Assembly: GCF_013201075.1 (NCBI RefSeq)
Contig: NZ_CP053708.1
Location: 2,111,501 to 2,175,500, forward strand
From: Lichenicola cladoniae
Lineage (GTDB): Bacteria > Pseudomonadota > Alphaproteobacteria > Acetobacterales > Acetobacteraceae
Reading direction: 5' to 3'
Length of the DNA stretch: 64,000 bases
In this document: positions 8,872-15,810 of the stretch, piece by piece
Numbering within the stretch: the first letter of the stretch is position 1
How the letters are laid out: every line of letters starts with the position of its first letter
The notes under the pieces: generated by a model
Seen by the model: only the letters and a program-made list of their open reading frames with translations
Told to the model about the DNA's origin: nothing
The model's database searches: none
Translations under genes and position numbers: made by a program

Positions 8872-9357
8872 ATGACAGCAGACAAGAAAAAGAGCGGGAT
8901 GATCTCGCACGGGATCGCTTCGCAGAATCGCAAGGCGCGCTTCGACTACACCATCAAGGAGACCGTCGAGGCGGGCCTCGTCCTGAAGGGGCCGGAGGTC
9001 AAGAGCCTGCGCCTGGGTCGTGCCACCCTGACCGAGGCCTATGCCGCCGAGCGGGACGGCGAGGTCTGGATGTTCAATTGCTACATCCCGGAATACCAGG
9101 GCGGGGTTCTGTCCCGGTTCGAGCCGCGAGCGCCGCGAAAGCTGCTGCTGCACCACAAGCAGATCTCCAAGCTGCTCGGCGAGGTGAAAAAGAGCGGCTA
9201 TACGCTGGTGCCGCTCGACATCCACTTCAATGAACGCGGCGTCGCGAAGGTTCTGATCGGCGTCGGCGAGGGCCGCAAGAACGTCGACAAGCGGCATGCG
9301 ATCGCCGCGCGCGACTGGCAGCGCGACAAGGCCAGGCTGCTGCGCGGGCGCGGCTGA
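8872..9357 (+). CDS. smpB: SsrA-binding protein SmpB
   Basis: Binds tmRNA and delivers it to stalled ribosomes for trans-translation. The 161-residue length is standard; family segments are ISHGIASQNRKARFDY, LVLKGPEVKSLR, the IPEYQ turn, RKLLLHHKQI, and the basic C-terminal tail ending in KRHAIAARDWQRDKARLL. The ATG lies eight bases after the dapA stop, so the genes are probably co-transcribed. No tmRNA gene was recognised in the window. Confidence 0.97.
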   Translation: MTADKKKSGMISHGIASQNRKARFDYTIKETVEAGLVLKGPEVKSLRLGRATLTEAYAAERDGEVWMFNCYIPEYQGGVLSRFEPRAPRKLLLHHKQISKLLGEVKKSGYTLVPLDIHFNERGVAKVLIGVGEGRKNVDKRHAIAARDWQRDKARLLRGRG

Positions 9358-9505
9358 ACTTCCCGGGCGATGACAGGCAACACACCGCGGCCTGCGCGCT
9401 TTTGTTCCGCCCGAAGGGGGCGAGACCGTGAGGTACCGACCGCCTGCATAGTCTGCCGGTCCTACATCGAGCCGACCGGCCTGGACGCCATTCCAGAGCG
9501 AGGAG

Positions 9506-10795
9506 TCAGCGCCCGCGGGTGGCGCCGATCAGGGCCAGGCCTTCAGCGACCGAGACGAACTCGCCGCCATCGGCGATGCAGTCCGGTCCGAACCGGCTGG
9601 TGAACAACCGGCGCACCGCCGGCACAAAGGAAGTGCCGCCGGTCAGGAACACCCGGTCGATCCCGCCGGCCGCGATTCCCGCATCGTCCAGGGCGCGGCC
9701 GATTGCCGCATCGAGCTGTTTCAGGTCCGGCGCGATCCAGGTCTCGAAGTCGCCGCGCTCGATCGGCTGCTCGATGCGAAGATCCTGGTGGCTGAAGCGA
9801 AGCACGGTCCGGTCGTCGCGCGAGAGCTCGGCCTTCGCGGTTGCGACGGCCCGATACAGCGCATGGCCCTGCTGTTCCTCGACCAGCCTGCTCAACTGAC
9901 GAAGCTGGTCCGGCGCGGATGCGGTCCGGGTGACATCCGCGATCGAGCGGAGCGTTTGCGGCGCACGCATCAGCGACAGCAGGTGCCAGCGCGACAGGCT
10001 CGAATACCACTCTGCCGGGACCGGCAGCGGGGTGCCGCCCATGATCCGGTAGGTGCTGTCGCGTCCGAGAAGCGGCGAGACCACCCGGTCGATGATCCGG
10101 CTGTCGAACTGGTCGCCGGCCAGCCCGACTCCGGCATGGCCCAGCGGCACGACCGGCCGAACCGAGCCCGGATCGAAGCGCATCACCGAGAAATCGCTCG
10201 TGCCACCGCCGAAATCGCCGACCAGCACTACCGACGGCGCATCCAGTCGCTGCATGAAGCGCCAGCCGGCCCCTTCCGGCTCGAGTGCGATGTCGATCCG
10301 CCCGAATCCGGCCTCGGCGAACGCGCCGCGCAGCCTGCTCTCGCCGAGCGTGTCGTCGGGCCTGTCGCCGGCGAATCGGACCGGCCGACCGACCGTGGCT
10401 GCGATGTCGCCCGGCCGGTAACCGACCGCGCGCATCAGGGCCGCCAGGAAGCGCGCCACCAGTGCTTCCAGCGTCATCACCTGGCCGAACAACCGGGTCT
10501 CCCGGAACGAAGATTGTGCCAGGTAGCTCTTCATCGACATGATGAGGCGGCTGTCGGCCGGATCGTCGAGATAGGCCTCGATCGCCTCCTGGCCGATCGC
10601 ATCGCGCAGTTGGGCGTTGCCGGCGGCATGCTCCAGCCACAGGCACAGGAGCGTGCGGCAGGTATCGCTCGACGGCCCTCCGTCGGTCCCGAACTTCAAT
10701 GTGTGGGTGGTGCCGGTGTCGTCGACCAGCACCACGACGCTGTTGGTGGTGCCGAAATCGATTCCCAGCCTGACCGGTGCTACGAGCGTGGTCAC
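9506..10795 (-). CDS. YegD-like Hsp70 family protein
   Basis: A 429-residue actin/Hsp70-fold ATPase of the YegD type, lacking the DnaK substrate-binding and lid domains. The phosphate-1 loop LGIDFGTTNS is at the N-terminus, phosphate-2 reads VGDFGGGTSDFSV, and the adenosine motif is FLTGGTSFVPAVRRLF near residue 390, so ATP binding should be intact. Substrates of this family are unknown. It overlaps the upstream uracil-DNA glycosylase by four bases (ATGA) and is the last gene of the NYN-glycosylase-Hsp70 unit. Distinct from the true dnaK, which is not in the window. Confidence 0.9.
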   Translation of the reverse strand: MTTLVAPVRLGIDFGTTNSVVVLVDDTGTTHTLKFGTDGGPSSDTCRTLLCLWLEHAAGNAQLRDAIGQEAIEAYLDDPADSRLIMSMKSYLAQSSFRETRLFGQVMTLEALVARFLAALMRAVGYRPGDIAATVGRPVRFAGDRPDDTLGESRLRGAFAEAGFGRIDIALEPEGAGWRFMQRLDAPSVVLVGDFGGGTSDFSVMRFDPGSVRPVVPLGHAGVGLAGDQFDSRIIDRVVSPLLGRDSTYRIMGGTPLPVPAEWYSSLSRWHLLSLMRAPQTLRSIADVTRTASAPDQLRQLSRLVEEQQGHALYRAVATAKAELSRDDRTVLRFSHQDLRIEQPIERGDFETWIAPDLKQLDAAIGRALDDAGIAAGGIDRVFLTGGTSFVPAVRRLFTSRFGPDCIADGGEFVSVAEGLALIGATRGR

Positions 10796-11469
10796 TCGCC
10801 GATACGATCCCGCAACGCCTGCACCACGGCCTCGAACATCGGCGTGGTCAGTCGTCCGGTGTTCGTGTTGTAGCGGGACACGTGATAGCTGTCGGTCAGT
10901 AGCAGCCCGTCCGGAAGCGTCAGCACCTGGCCATGCTTGAAGGGTTGGCGGGTCGGTGGAAGGCCACGCGCGCGCAGCACCGCGTTATGCGCCACCACGC
11001 CGAGCGCCAGGATCGCGCGCAGCCGGGGCAGGGATGCCAACTCCGCCTGAAGGAAGCCGTTGCACGTCCTGATCTCGATCGGCAGCGGGAGATTGGCCGG
11101 CGGAACACATCGCACGGCGTTCACGATGCGTGTGTCCCTCAGGACCATTCCGTCATCGGGCTCCGCGCCGTAGGTGCCGGTGGCAAAACCGAACCTGATC
11201 AGGGTCTGGTAGAGCAGCACCCCCGCGAAATCGCCGGTGAACGGACGACCGGTGCGGTTGGCGCCGCGCACACCCGGAGCCAACCCGACGACGAGTAGTT
11301 GCGCCGACCGGTCGCCCCAGCTCGGCACCGGGGCGTTCCACCAATCGGGCTGGGCCAGCCGATTCGCATCCCGATAGGCGGCCAGCCTCGGGCAGAGCGG
11401 ACAATCGTGCGGCGGCTCGGCCGCGTCGGACGGAGCGGAAGATTTAGGACGGGAAGCGGCCTTGGACAT
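10792..11469 (-). CDS. Type-5 uracil-DNA glycosylase (UDGb, Fe-S)
   Basis: Excises uracil and other deaminated bases from DNA to start base-excision repair. The active-site motif reads GLAPGVRGANRTGRPFTGD (residues 62-80), typical of family 5 rather than family 4. Four cysteines, Cys23 and Cys26 (CPLC) and Cys121 and Cys136, fit the [4Fe-4S] cluster of families 4 and 5. The C-terminal motif contains SYHVSRYN. The ATG at 11469 is the first usable start after an in-frame stop and lies inside a 10-base inverted repeat (separate entry). The stop overlaps the Hsp70 start. Confidence 0.9.
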   Translation of the reverse strand: MSKAASRPKSSAPSDAAEPPHDCPLCPRLAAYRDANRLAQPDWWNAPVPSWGDRSAQLLVVGLAPGVRGANRTGRPFTGDFAGVLLYQTLIRFGFATGTYGAEPDDGMVLRDTRIVNAVRCVPPANLPLPIEIRTCNGFLQAELASLPRLRAILALGVVAHNAVLRARGLPPTRQPFKHGQVLTLPDGLLLTDSYHVSRYNTNTGRLTTPMFEAVVQALRDRIGE

Positions 11470-11497
11470 CGGCAGCGATCTAGCGCAGCCGATGTCC
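11464..11497 (-). promoter_or_regulatory. Hairpin covering the glycosylase start codon
   Basis: Perfect 10-base inverted repeat GGACATCGGC (11464-11473) and GCCGATGTCC (11488-11497) with a 14-base loop. In the minus-strand mRNA the 3' arm contains the ATG of the uracil-DNA glycosylase, so folding would hide the start codon. No Shine-Dalgarno sequence is obvious in front of this ATG. It could instead be a terminator/attenuator after the NYN gene, but no U-run follows. Confidence 0.55.
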
Positions 11498-11527
11498 GAT
11501 CACAAACGCCGCGCCGTTCGCGTCCGG

Positions 11528-12130
11528 TCAGACGGTCGCGCCGGCCTCGGCAAGCGGTTCGCCGGCGGGCATCCTGGCCGGTGATCGCGGTCGCGGCTCC
11601 ACCTGTCTCCTGGTGAATTCCGGTGCGATGTCGGCCAGGTCCAGGAACTGGTCTGCCTGGCGCCTGAGATCGTCGCCCACCATCGGCGGCGTGGTGCGGA
11701 TCGACGAGACGACCGACACCTTCACCCCCTGCCGCTGCACGGCCTCGACCAGCCGCCGGAAGTCGGCGTCGCCGCTGAACAACACCGCGTGATCCATCTT
11801 CGGCGCGAGTTCGAGCATGTCGATCGCGAGCTCGATATCCATATTGCCCTTCACCCGCCGACGCCCGCTCTGGTCGGTGAACTCGCGGGCTGCCTTGGTG
11901 ACCAGCGTGTAGCCATTGTAGGCAAGCCAGTCGGTCAACGGCTTCAGGGGTGAATATTCCTCGGTATCGAGCACGGCGGAATAGTAATATGCCCGCACGA
12001 GGTTGCATCGAGATCGAAAAAACCCGAGCAGGTTGCGGTAATCGACGTCGAAACCGAGGTTGCGGGATGCGGAATAGAGATTGGCCCCGTCGATGAAGAG
12101 ACAGACCCGTTCGTCCTGCCTGAAAATCAT
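11528..12130 (-). CDS. NYN (LabA/DUF88) domain protein, putative ribonuclease
   Basis: A 200-residue protein with the PIN-like NYN fold. Conserved acidic residues lie in FIDGANLY (residues 12-19), KGNMDIELAIDML and FSGDADFRRLVEA, the metal-binding pattern expected of this nuclease superfamily. LabA-type NYN proteins are presumed RNases; the substrate here is unknown. The ATG at 12130 is chosen because AAGGA precedes it and the conserved domain begins within ten residues; an upstream extension of 39 codons is Arg/Gln-rich and not family-like. First gene of the minus-strand unit with the glycosylase and Hsp70; divergent from folK. Confidence 0.85.
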   Translation of the reverse strand: MIFRQDERVCLFIDGANLYSASRNLGFDVDYRNLLGFFRSRCNLVRAYYYSAVLDTEEYSPLKPLTDWLAYNGYTLVTKAAREFTDQSGRRRVKGNMDIELAIDMLELAPKMDHAVLFSGDADFRRLVEAVQRQGVKVSVVSSIRTTPPMVGDDLRRQADQFLDLADIAPEFTRRQVEPRPRSPARMPAGEPLAEAGATV

Positions 12131-12208
12131 TGTTTGTGATCCTTGCCGATGTTTCCCTCCGGCACATCGCTCTGCGGCAATGTTTCCGGCCCGATGGCGG
12201 CGCTGGCG

Positions 12209-12745
12209 ATGATCCTGATCGCGGTCGGCGCTAATCTGTCCGCGCATGACGGACGAACATCGTATCAGGTTTGCACCGAAGCGGTAGATGCGTTGGCACG
12301 ACTGCCGGGCATCAGGCTGGTCGCCATGTCACCGTGGTATCGGTCCGCCCCGGTTCCGCGCTCGGACCAGCCGGACTACCTCAACGGCGTCGCGCGACTG
12401 GCGCCGACAGGCTCGATCGAACCCGACCCGGCGACACTCCTGGCGATGCTGCAGGAAATAGAACAGGCGAACGGTCGTGAGCGCAGCGTTCCGAACGCTG
12501 CACGAACGCTGGACCTGGACATTATCGCAATGGGGGAAGGCGGCCAGATCGTCCGGGAACAACCCGACCCGGTGCTGCCGCACCCACGCGCTCATCTCCG
12601 GGCTTTCGTGCTGCTGCCCGTGCAGGACGTCGCACCGGACTGGGTTCACCCGGGCCTGGGATGTATCGTCCGTGATCTGATCTCCGGCTTGCCGGCTGGG
12701 CAACTGCACCGATCGGCGATCAGCCTTGTTGGTGAGCAACCCTGA
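12209..12745 (+). CDS. folK: HPPK (2-amino-4-hydroxy-6-hydroxymethyldihydropteridine diphosphokinase)
   Basis: Pyrophosphorylates 6-hydroxymethyl-dihydropterin in folate synthesis. From the ATG at 12209 (178 residues) it begins MILIAVGANLS, as HPPKs do; it has SPWYRSAPV, DYLNGVARL, and NAARTLDLDI with the two Mg2+-binding aspartates (about 102 and 104), then LPHPRAHLRAFVLLP. Earlier in-frame ATGs (12143, 12194) add non-family residues. The usual RWGPRTLDLD motif is changed to VPNAARTLDLD, a modest deviation. It stands apart from other folate genes. Confidence 0.92.
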   Translation: MILIAVGANLSAHDGRTSYQVCTEAVDALARLPGIRLVAMSPWYRSAPVPRSDQPDYLNGVARLAPTGSIEPDPATLLAMLQEIEQANGRERSVPNAARTLDLDIIAMGEGGQIVREQPDPVLPHPRAHLRAFVLLPVQDVAPDWVHPGLGCIVRDLISGLPAGQLHRSAISLVGEQP

Positions 12746-12769
12746 TCCGGATGTGCAGGCGACGGTCGA

Positions 12770-12931
12770 TCAATGAACCGGCGTGGTGACGCCACGGTAA
12801 GGAATGGGGGCAGCCCAGTGATGTCGGTGCCGCCGCTTCGCCGCTAAGAACGCCAGAGTCAACGCAGCGCCGACCAGCAGGAGATAGATATTGTGCGCAA
12901 GCGCCGACTTCTTGATGGGTGAGGATGACAC
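12770..12931 (-). CDS. Small membrane protein of 53 residues, unknown
   Basis: Found by reading the minus strand downstream of the membrane regulator. A GTG start at 12931 is preceded by AGGAG with six-base spacing. The product has a short polar N-terminus (SSSPIKKSALAHN), one hydrophobic segment (about residues 15-31, IYLLLVGAALTLAFLAA) and a basic His/Arg tail (KRRHRHHW) that by the positive-inside rule would stay in the cytoplasm. The start lies 27 bases after the regulator stop, so they are probably co-transcribed. I know no family for it. The strong ribosome-binding site and the hydrophobic design support a real gene. Confidence 0.6.
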   Translation of the reverse strand: MSSSPIKKSALAHNIYLLLVGAALTLAFLAAKRRHRHHWAAPIPYRGVTTPVH

Positions 12932-12958
12932 GATGGACTCCTGAAGCTCGAGAGATTG

Positions 12959-14656
12959 TCAGAGAGGCATGCCGGCGGCCTGAAGGTCCTGAACAAAGAG
13001 CGTCCAGGCTCCCGGCGGCAGTGCGTAATAACAGCGTCGCAGCGCAGAGACGTGCCGGAACCGTGGCGCAAGTTCTGCCAGCGCATCATGAAGAGCTTTC
13101 TTTGCTTCGCGGACTTTGTCGAGCTTCATCAGGATCGACACCTTGAAGAGCATCGTGAAGCCGGTGCTCCAGCTGGTTCCACTCGAGATCAGGACATTAT
13201 CGATCTGACGAAGGGCCATCGCATAATCGGTCTCGAGATACGAAAGATAGGCCGGCCGATCATCCCAGGGATCTCCGGGATTACTTCCGATATGGATACC
13301 GGCCTCGCCAAGCTGGTTTGTCATCATGAACGCCGCAACCAGGAGCTGTTCAAGCGAATAGTATCCAGGACTAATGCTCAAACCGTTTTCCGCAATCAGC
13401 TGAGCCTCATTTTCTCTCTCGAGCGTCAGCATGATATAAACCTTGAACCCAATATAGACCGGGTTCATCGGGTAATCGTGAAGTACTTCTTGGATGAGCG
13501 ACTGTGCCTCAACAGCATCGGCCTCTCCAGCCGAGGCGACGCTGAGTTGCACGGAGTCTGCCAGCAGAAGTGCGAGGAACGCTTTTGCCGGTATCAGGCC
13601 GTGGTTCTTTCTGAGCGCCTGCCTGGCAAGCAAGACTCCTTTCGCGACCGGGACTGGGTCGTTGGTATCGGCTGCGGCCAACTGAGCATCGACGAGGAGA
13701 TCCAGCGCATCCGGTCGCCGATCACCGCGAAGTTCATGTTCCGCGCGGAAAACACTTGATCGAATGCCGGCGATCATCTGGGTCGCGGCATTGGCGCGTT
13801 GAACATCCGTGACTTGTGGCGGAAGATGCCTGACCTCAGTATCGATGATCTGCCAGCTCGGTCCCTCCTGGACGGTGATTTCGGCCCTTATGCCATGGTC
13901 ATCGACAGTGATCGAACCAGTGAGCTTGAAGCGGGGCGCGATGGTTATTCCGCTTAGCGGGTAGAGCTTCAGCTCGGGAAAGTCCTCCAGGTTCGATAGC
14001 GTGAGCCTGCGATACTCCTCCGCGAGAATGGCTGCCTCGCTCTTGCCCCCGATCCCGACGAACTCACCGACGCCGACGCTGAGGCGGAGGTCCGGAGCGA
14101 TCGCTACAACAGTCTGTGTCGACGTTGACATGACTCTTATGATCTCCACCGAGGATACCGTGACGATCAAGATCAAGCCGGCTACCACCAGGGCCGTTGA
14201 ACGGCGCGGCCTGTAGCGGTTCGGGATTTTGATGTGGGATCCTTCGGTCTTCTGGTCGGCGGCAGAAGGTCGGGCCTGATCAACAGCAGGTTCATCGAGT
14301 TCTATCTGTGCGTCGACCTCGACGATGAAGCGGTAGCCCCTTCCAGGGATGTTCACGATTAACTGTTTTTTACCACAGGGCTCTGCAAGCGCGTGGCGAA
14401 GAACCGACATCTGGACTGAAAGATTGTTTTCCCCGACCGTAACGCCCCGCCAGACATGGGCCACGATCTCCTCGCGCGTTACGACACGTTCCCGGTTGCG
14501 CACGAGATACTCCAGAATATCGAATGCCCTGGACGTAAGCGTGATGGGCCTGCCATTCGCCATGAGCAGGCGCCGTTCCGGCTGAAACCGGAACGGTTCG
14601 AAAACAAAGATTTCTGTGCGCGCATGCACGCTTGCAGTTCCATCCGTGCCGTCCAC
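12959..14656 (-). CDS. CadC/ToxR-like membrane-bound winged-helix regulator with a large periplasmic helical domain
   Basis: A 565-residue one-component regulator. Residues 17-112 form an OmpR-type winged helix (RAFDILEYLVRNRERVVTRE, NNLSVQMSVLRHAL, NIPGRGYRFIVEV). A proline/Arg-rich linker leads to a single transmembrane helix at 153-175, and about 390 residues then lie in the periplasm, with helical TPR-like repeats in the second half. There is no receiver domain, so it probably senses a periplasmic signal directly. The start is a GTG at 14656 with a weak ribosome-binding site; a second GTG nine codons in is possible. Base composition looks less GC-rich than its neighbours, suggesting transfer. 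The 53-residue membrane gene follows; urcA is divergent. Confidence 0.85.
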   Translation of the reverse strand: MDGTDGTASVHARTEIFVFEPFRFQPERRLLMANGRPITLTSRAFDILEYLVRNRERVVTREEIVAHVWRGVTVGENNLSVQMSVLRHALAEPCGKKQLIVNIPGRGYRFIVEVDAQIELDEPAVDQARPSAADQKTEGSHIKIPNRYRPRRSTALVVAGLILIVTVSSVEIIRVMSTSTQTVVAIAPDLRLSVGVGEFVGIGGKSEAAILAEEYRRLTLSNLEDFPELKLYPLSGITIAPRFKLTGSITVDDHGIRAEITVQEGPSWQIIDTEVRHLPPQVTDVQRANAATQMIAGIRSSVFRAEHELRGDRRPDALDLLVDAQLAAADTNDPVPVAKGVLLARQALRKNHGLIPAKAFLALLLADSVQLSVASAGEADAVEAQSLIQEVLHDYPMNPVYIGFKVYIMLTLERENEAQLIAENGLSISPGYYSLEQLLVAAFMMTNQLGEAGIHIGSNPGDPWDDRPAYLSYLETDYAMALRQIDNVLISSGTSWSTGFTMLFKVSILMKLDKVREAKKALHDALAELAPRFRHVSALRRCYYALPPGAWTLFVQDLQAAGMPL

Positions 14657-14712
14657 GTGAAACTATACTGATTCCAGTGCCGAAAACTATCTGCATTCGG
14701 GTCACAATCATT

Positions 14713-14732
14713 CTTGTTGCCGTTGTAACAAG
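14713..14732. promoter_or_regulatory. Inverted repeat in the divergent regulator/urcA region
   Basis: CTTGTT (14713-14718), 8-base spacer, AACAAG (14727-14732). It lies in the AT-richer 217-base region between the membrane regulator (minus) and urcA (plus). A candidate operator for autoregulation or urcA control; OmpR-type winged helices more often use direct repeats, so confidence is low. Confidence 0.3.
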
Positions 14733-14873
14733 CGAAATCGTTAACCGGCATCTCAAAGCGATGACGACGCTGGATTTATTCCGATTAGCTAGTTTTAGCA
14801 GCGATTGATTACCGGCCGAGCCAGGCCGGCGCCTATCCAGCGAGCGGTCAAACATCAGCAAAGGATCGCTTCC

Positions 14874-15260
14874 ATGTTCCGCTTTCTGTCGATTATCGAC
14901 TATCGGGCTTCCCGCCCAACCCAGGCGCTTCTTGCCGGGCTCCTTTTCGCCGCATTCGCGACCACCGCGTCGGCGCAACCTGGGGTCGTGAACGATGATG
15001 GGAGCATGACCGAACAGGTCAGCTCGGTCGGGCTCGATCTTGCATCGCCATCGGCTCAGGTCACGATGAGGCAGCGCATCGAGATGGCCGCGCGTCGGGT
15101 ATGTGGCTTCGACGACCAGGGCGACGCGTCGGGCAGGCGGGCCTACACCGCCTGTCATGAAGCGGCGATGGCAAACGCCATGGGTCAATTCACGACGCTG
15201 GTCGCACGCGCGGGTGGCATCGGGAGTGCCAATCTGGAAATGGCCGATACCCGGCACTAG
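14874..15260 (+). CDS. UrcA family protein
   Basis: Small exported protein of the UrcA family, found in alphaproteobacteria such as Caulobacter and related groups; function unknown. The 128-residue product has an atypically long N-terminal region followed by a hydrophobic signal segment ending ASA near residue 34. The mature part shows the family layout: SSVGLDL, RQRIEMAARRVCG, then a second Cys in TACHEAAMANAM; the two cysteines could form a disulfide. The ATG at 14874 follows AAAGGA. Divergent from the membrane regulator, which may control it. Confidence 0.82.
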   Translation: MFRFLSIIDYRASRPTQALLAGLLFAAFATTASAQPGVVNDDGSMTEQVSSVGLDLASPSAQVTMRQRIEMAARRVCGFDDQGDASGRRAYTACHEAAMANAMGQFTTLVARAGGIGSANLEMADTRH

Positions 15261-15294
15261 GTCATACCAGCCGGTTGCCGCTATCCAGGGCTGA

Positions 15295-15320
15295 CCCTCG
15301 GTCGGAGCATCGGCCGAGGG
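15295..15320 (+). terminator. Hairpin after urcA, possible terminator
   Basis: CCCTCGG (15295-15301) pairs with CCGAGGG (15314-15320), 12-base loop. No T-run follows, so this is at best a factor-assisted terminator separating urcA from rpoZ. Confidence 0.35.
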
Positions 15321-15336
15321 TGCGCTGCAGCATCGC

Positions 15337-15365
15337 TTGCGATTGTGATCGCGGCTCCTTATATG
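15337..15365 (+). promoter_or_regulatory. Sigma-70-type promoter of rpoZ
   Basis: TTGCGA (15337-15342) and TATATG (15360-15365) with a 17-base spacer, 35 bases ahead of the rpoZ ATG. The only good match in the urcA-rpoZ gap; probably drives rpoZ-rsh and downstream genes. Confidence 0.5.
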
Positions 15366-15400
15366 CTGCGGTTCCCTGAATTGATCCGGAGATCGGCCGC

Positions 15401-15799
15401 ATGGCGCGCGTCACCGTCGAAGACTGTGTCCAAAGAGTTCCCAACCGCTTCGAGCTTGTGCTGCTGGCTGCCCAGCGCGCGCGCAACCTGAGCCGTGGCG
15501 AAGAACTCACCGTGGACCGGGACAACGACAAGAACCCTGTGGTGGCTCTTCGCGAGATCGCCGAAGAGACCGTTGAACTGAGCCGCCTGCACCAGGATCT
15601 GGTGAAGTCGTTGGCCCGGGCTCCCGAGCCCGAGCCTGCCGACGAGGAGGTGCTCGACCTCATCCCGACCGACCAGAACATCTTCGGCCTGCAGGATGTG
15701 TCGGTCGAAGAGGAAGCCAGTGCCATGGGGACGGAATTGACCCCGGAAGAGCTGGAAGCTGCTATCGAGGCTGAACTCGGCGGACGTTCGCGCCGATAG
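15401..15799 (+). CDS. rpoZ: RNA polymerase omega subunit
   Basis: Assists assembly of RNA polymerase by binding beta-prime, and contributes to the ppGpp site in proteobacteria. The N-terminus is typical ([23 protein letters not shown]), followed by AAQRARNL and the [10 protein letters not shown] helix. The acidic C-terminal tail makes 132 residues, longer than E. coli omega and usual for alphaproteobacteria. It is placed directly ahead of rsh, 11 bases away, so the ppGpp synthase and a ppGpp-sensing polymerase subunit are made together. Confidence 0.96.
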   Translation: MARVTVEDCVQRVPNRFELVLLAAQRARNLSRGEELTVDRDNDKNPVVALREIAEETVELSRLHQDLVKSLARAPEPEPADEEVLDLIPTDQNIFGLQDVSVEEEASAMGTELTPEELEAAIEAELGGRSRR

Positions 15800-15810
15800 G
15801 AGCATCGGCA

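Noticed and set aside
9358-9505. Terminator between smpB and the Hsp70-like gene
   Set aside because: Only a five-base stem (CGCCC/GGGCG) was found, without a T-run; too weak to list.
9506-12130. Anti-phage defence system made of the NYN nuclease, glycosylase and Hsp70
   Set aside because: All three families have housekeeping members, there is no defence-island context, and no toxin or sensor domain is visible.
12956-13759. A 267-codon open frame opposite the membrane regulator
   Set aside because: No ribosome-binding site or motif; the minus-strand frame carries a full winged-helix, transmembrane and repeat architecture.
12746-15400. Genomic island or transposon carrying the regulator
   Set aside because: No integrase, transposase, terminal repeats or tRNA target site was seen. 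Composition alone is not enough to call a mobile element.
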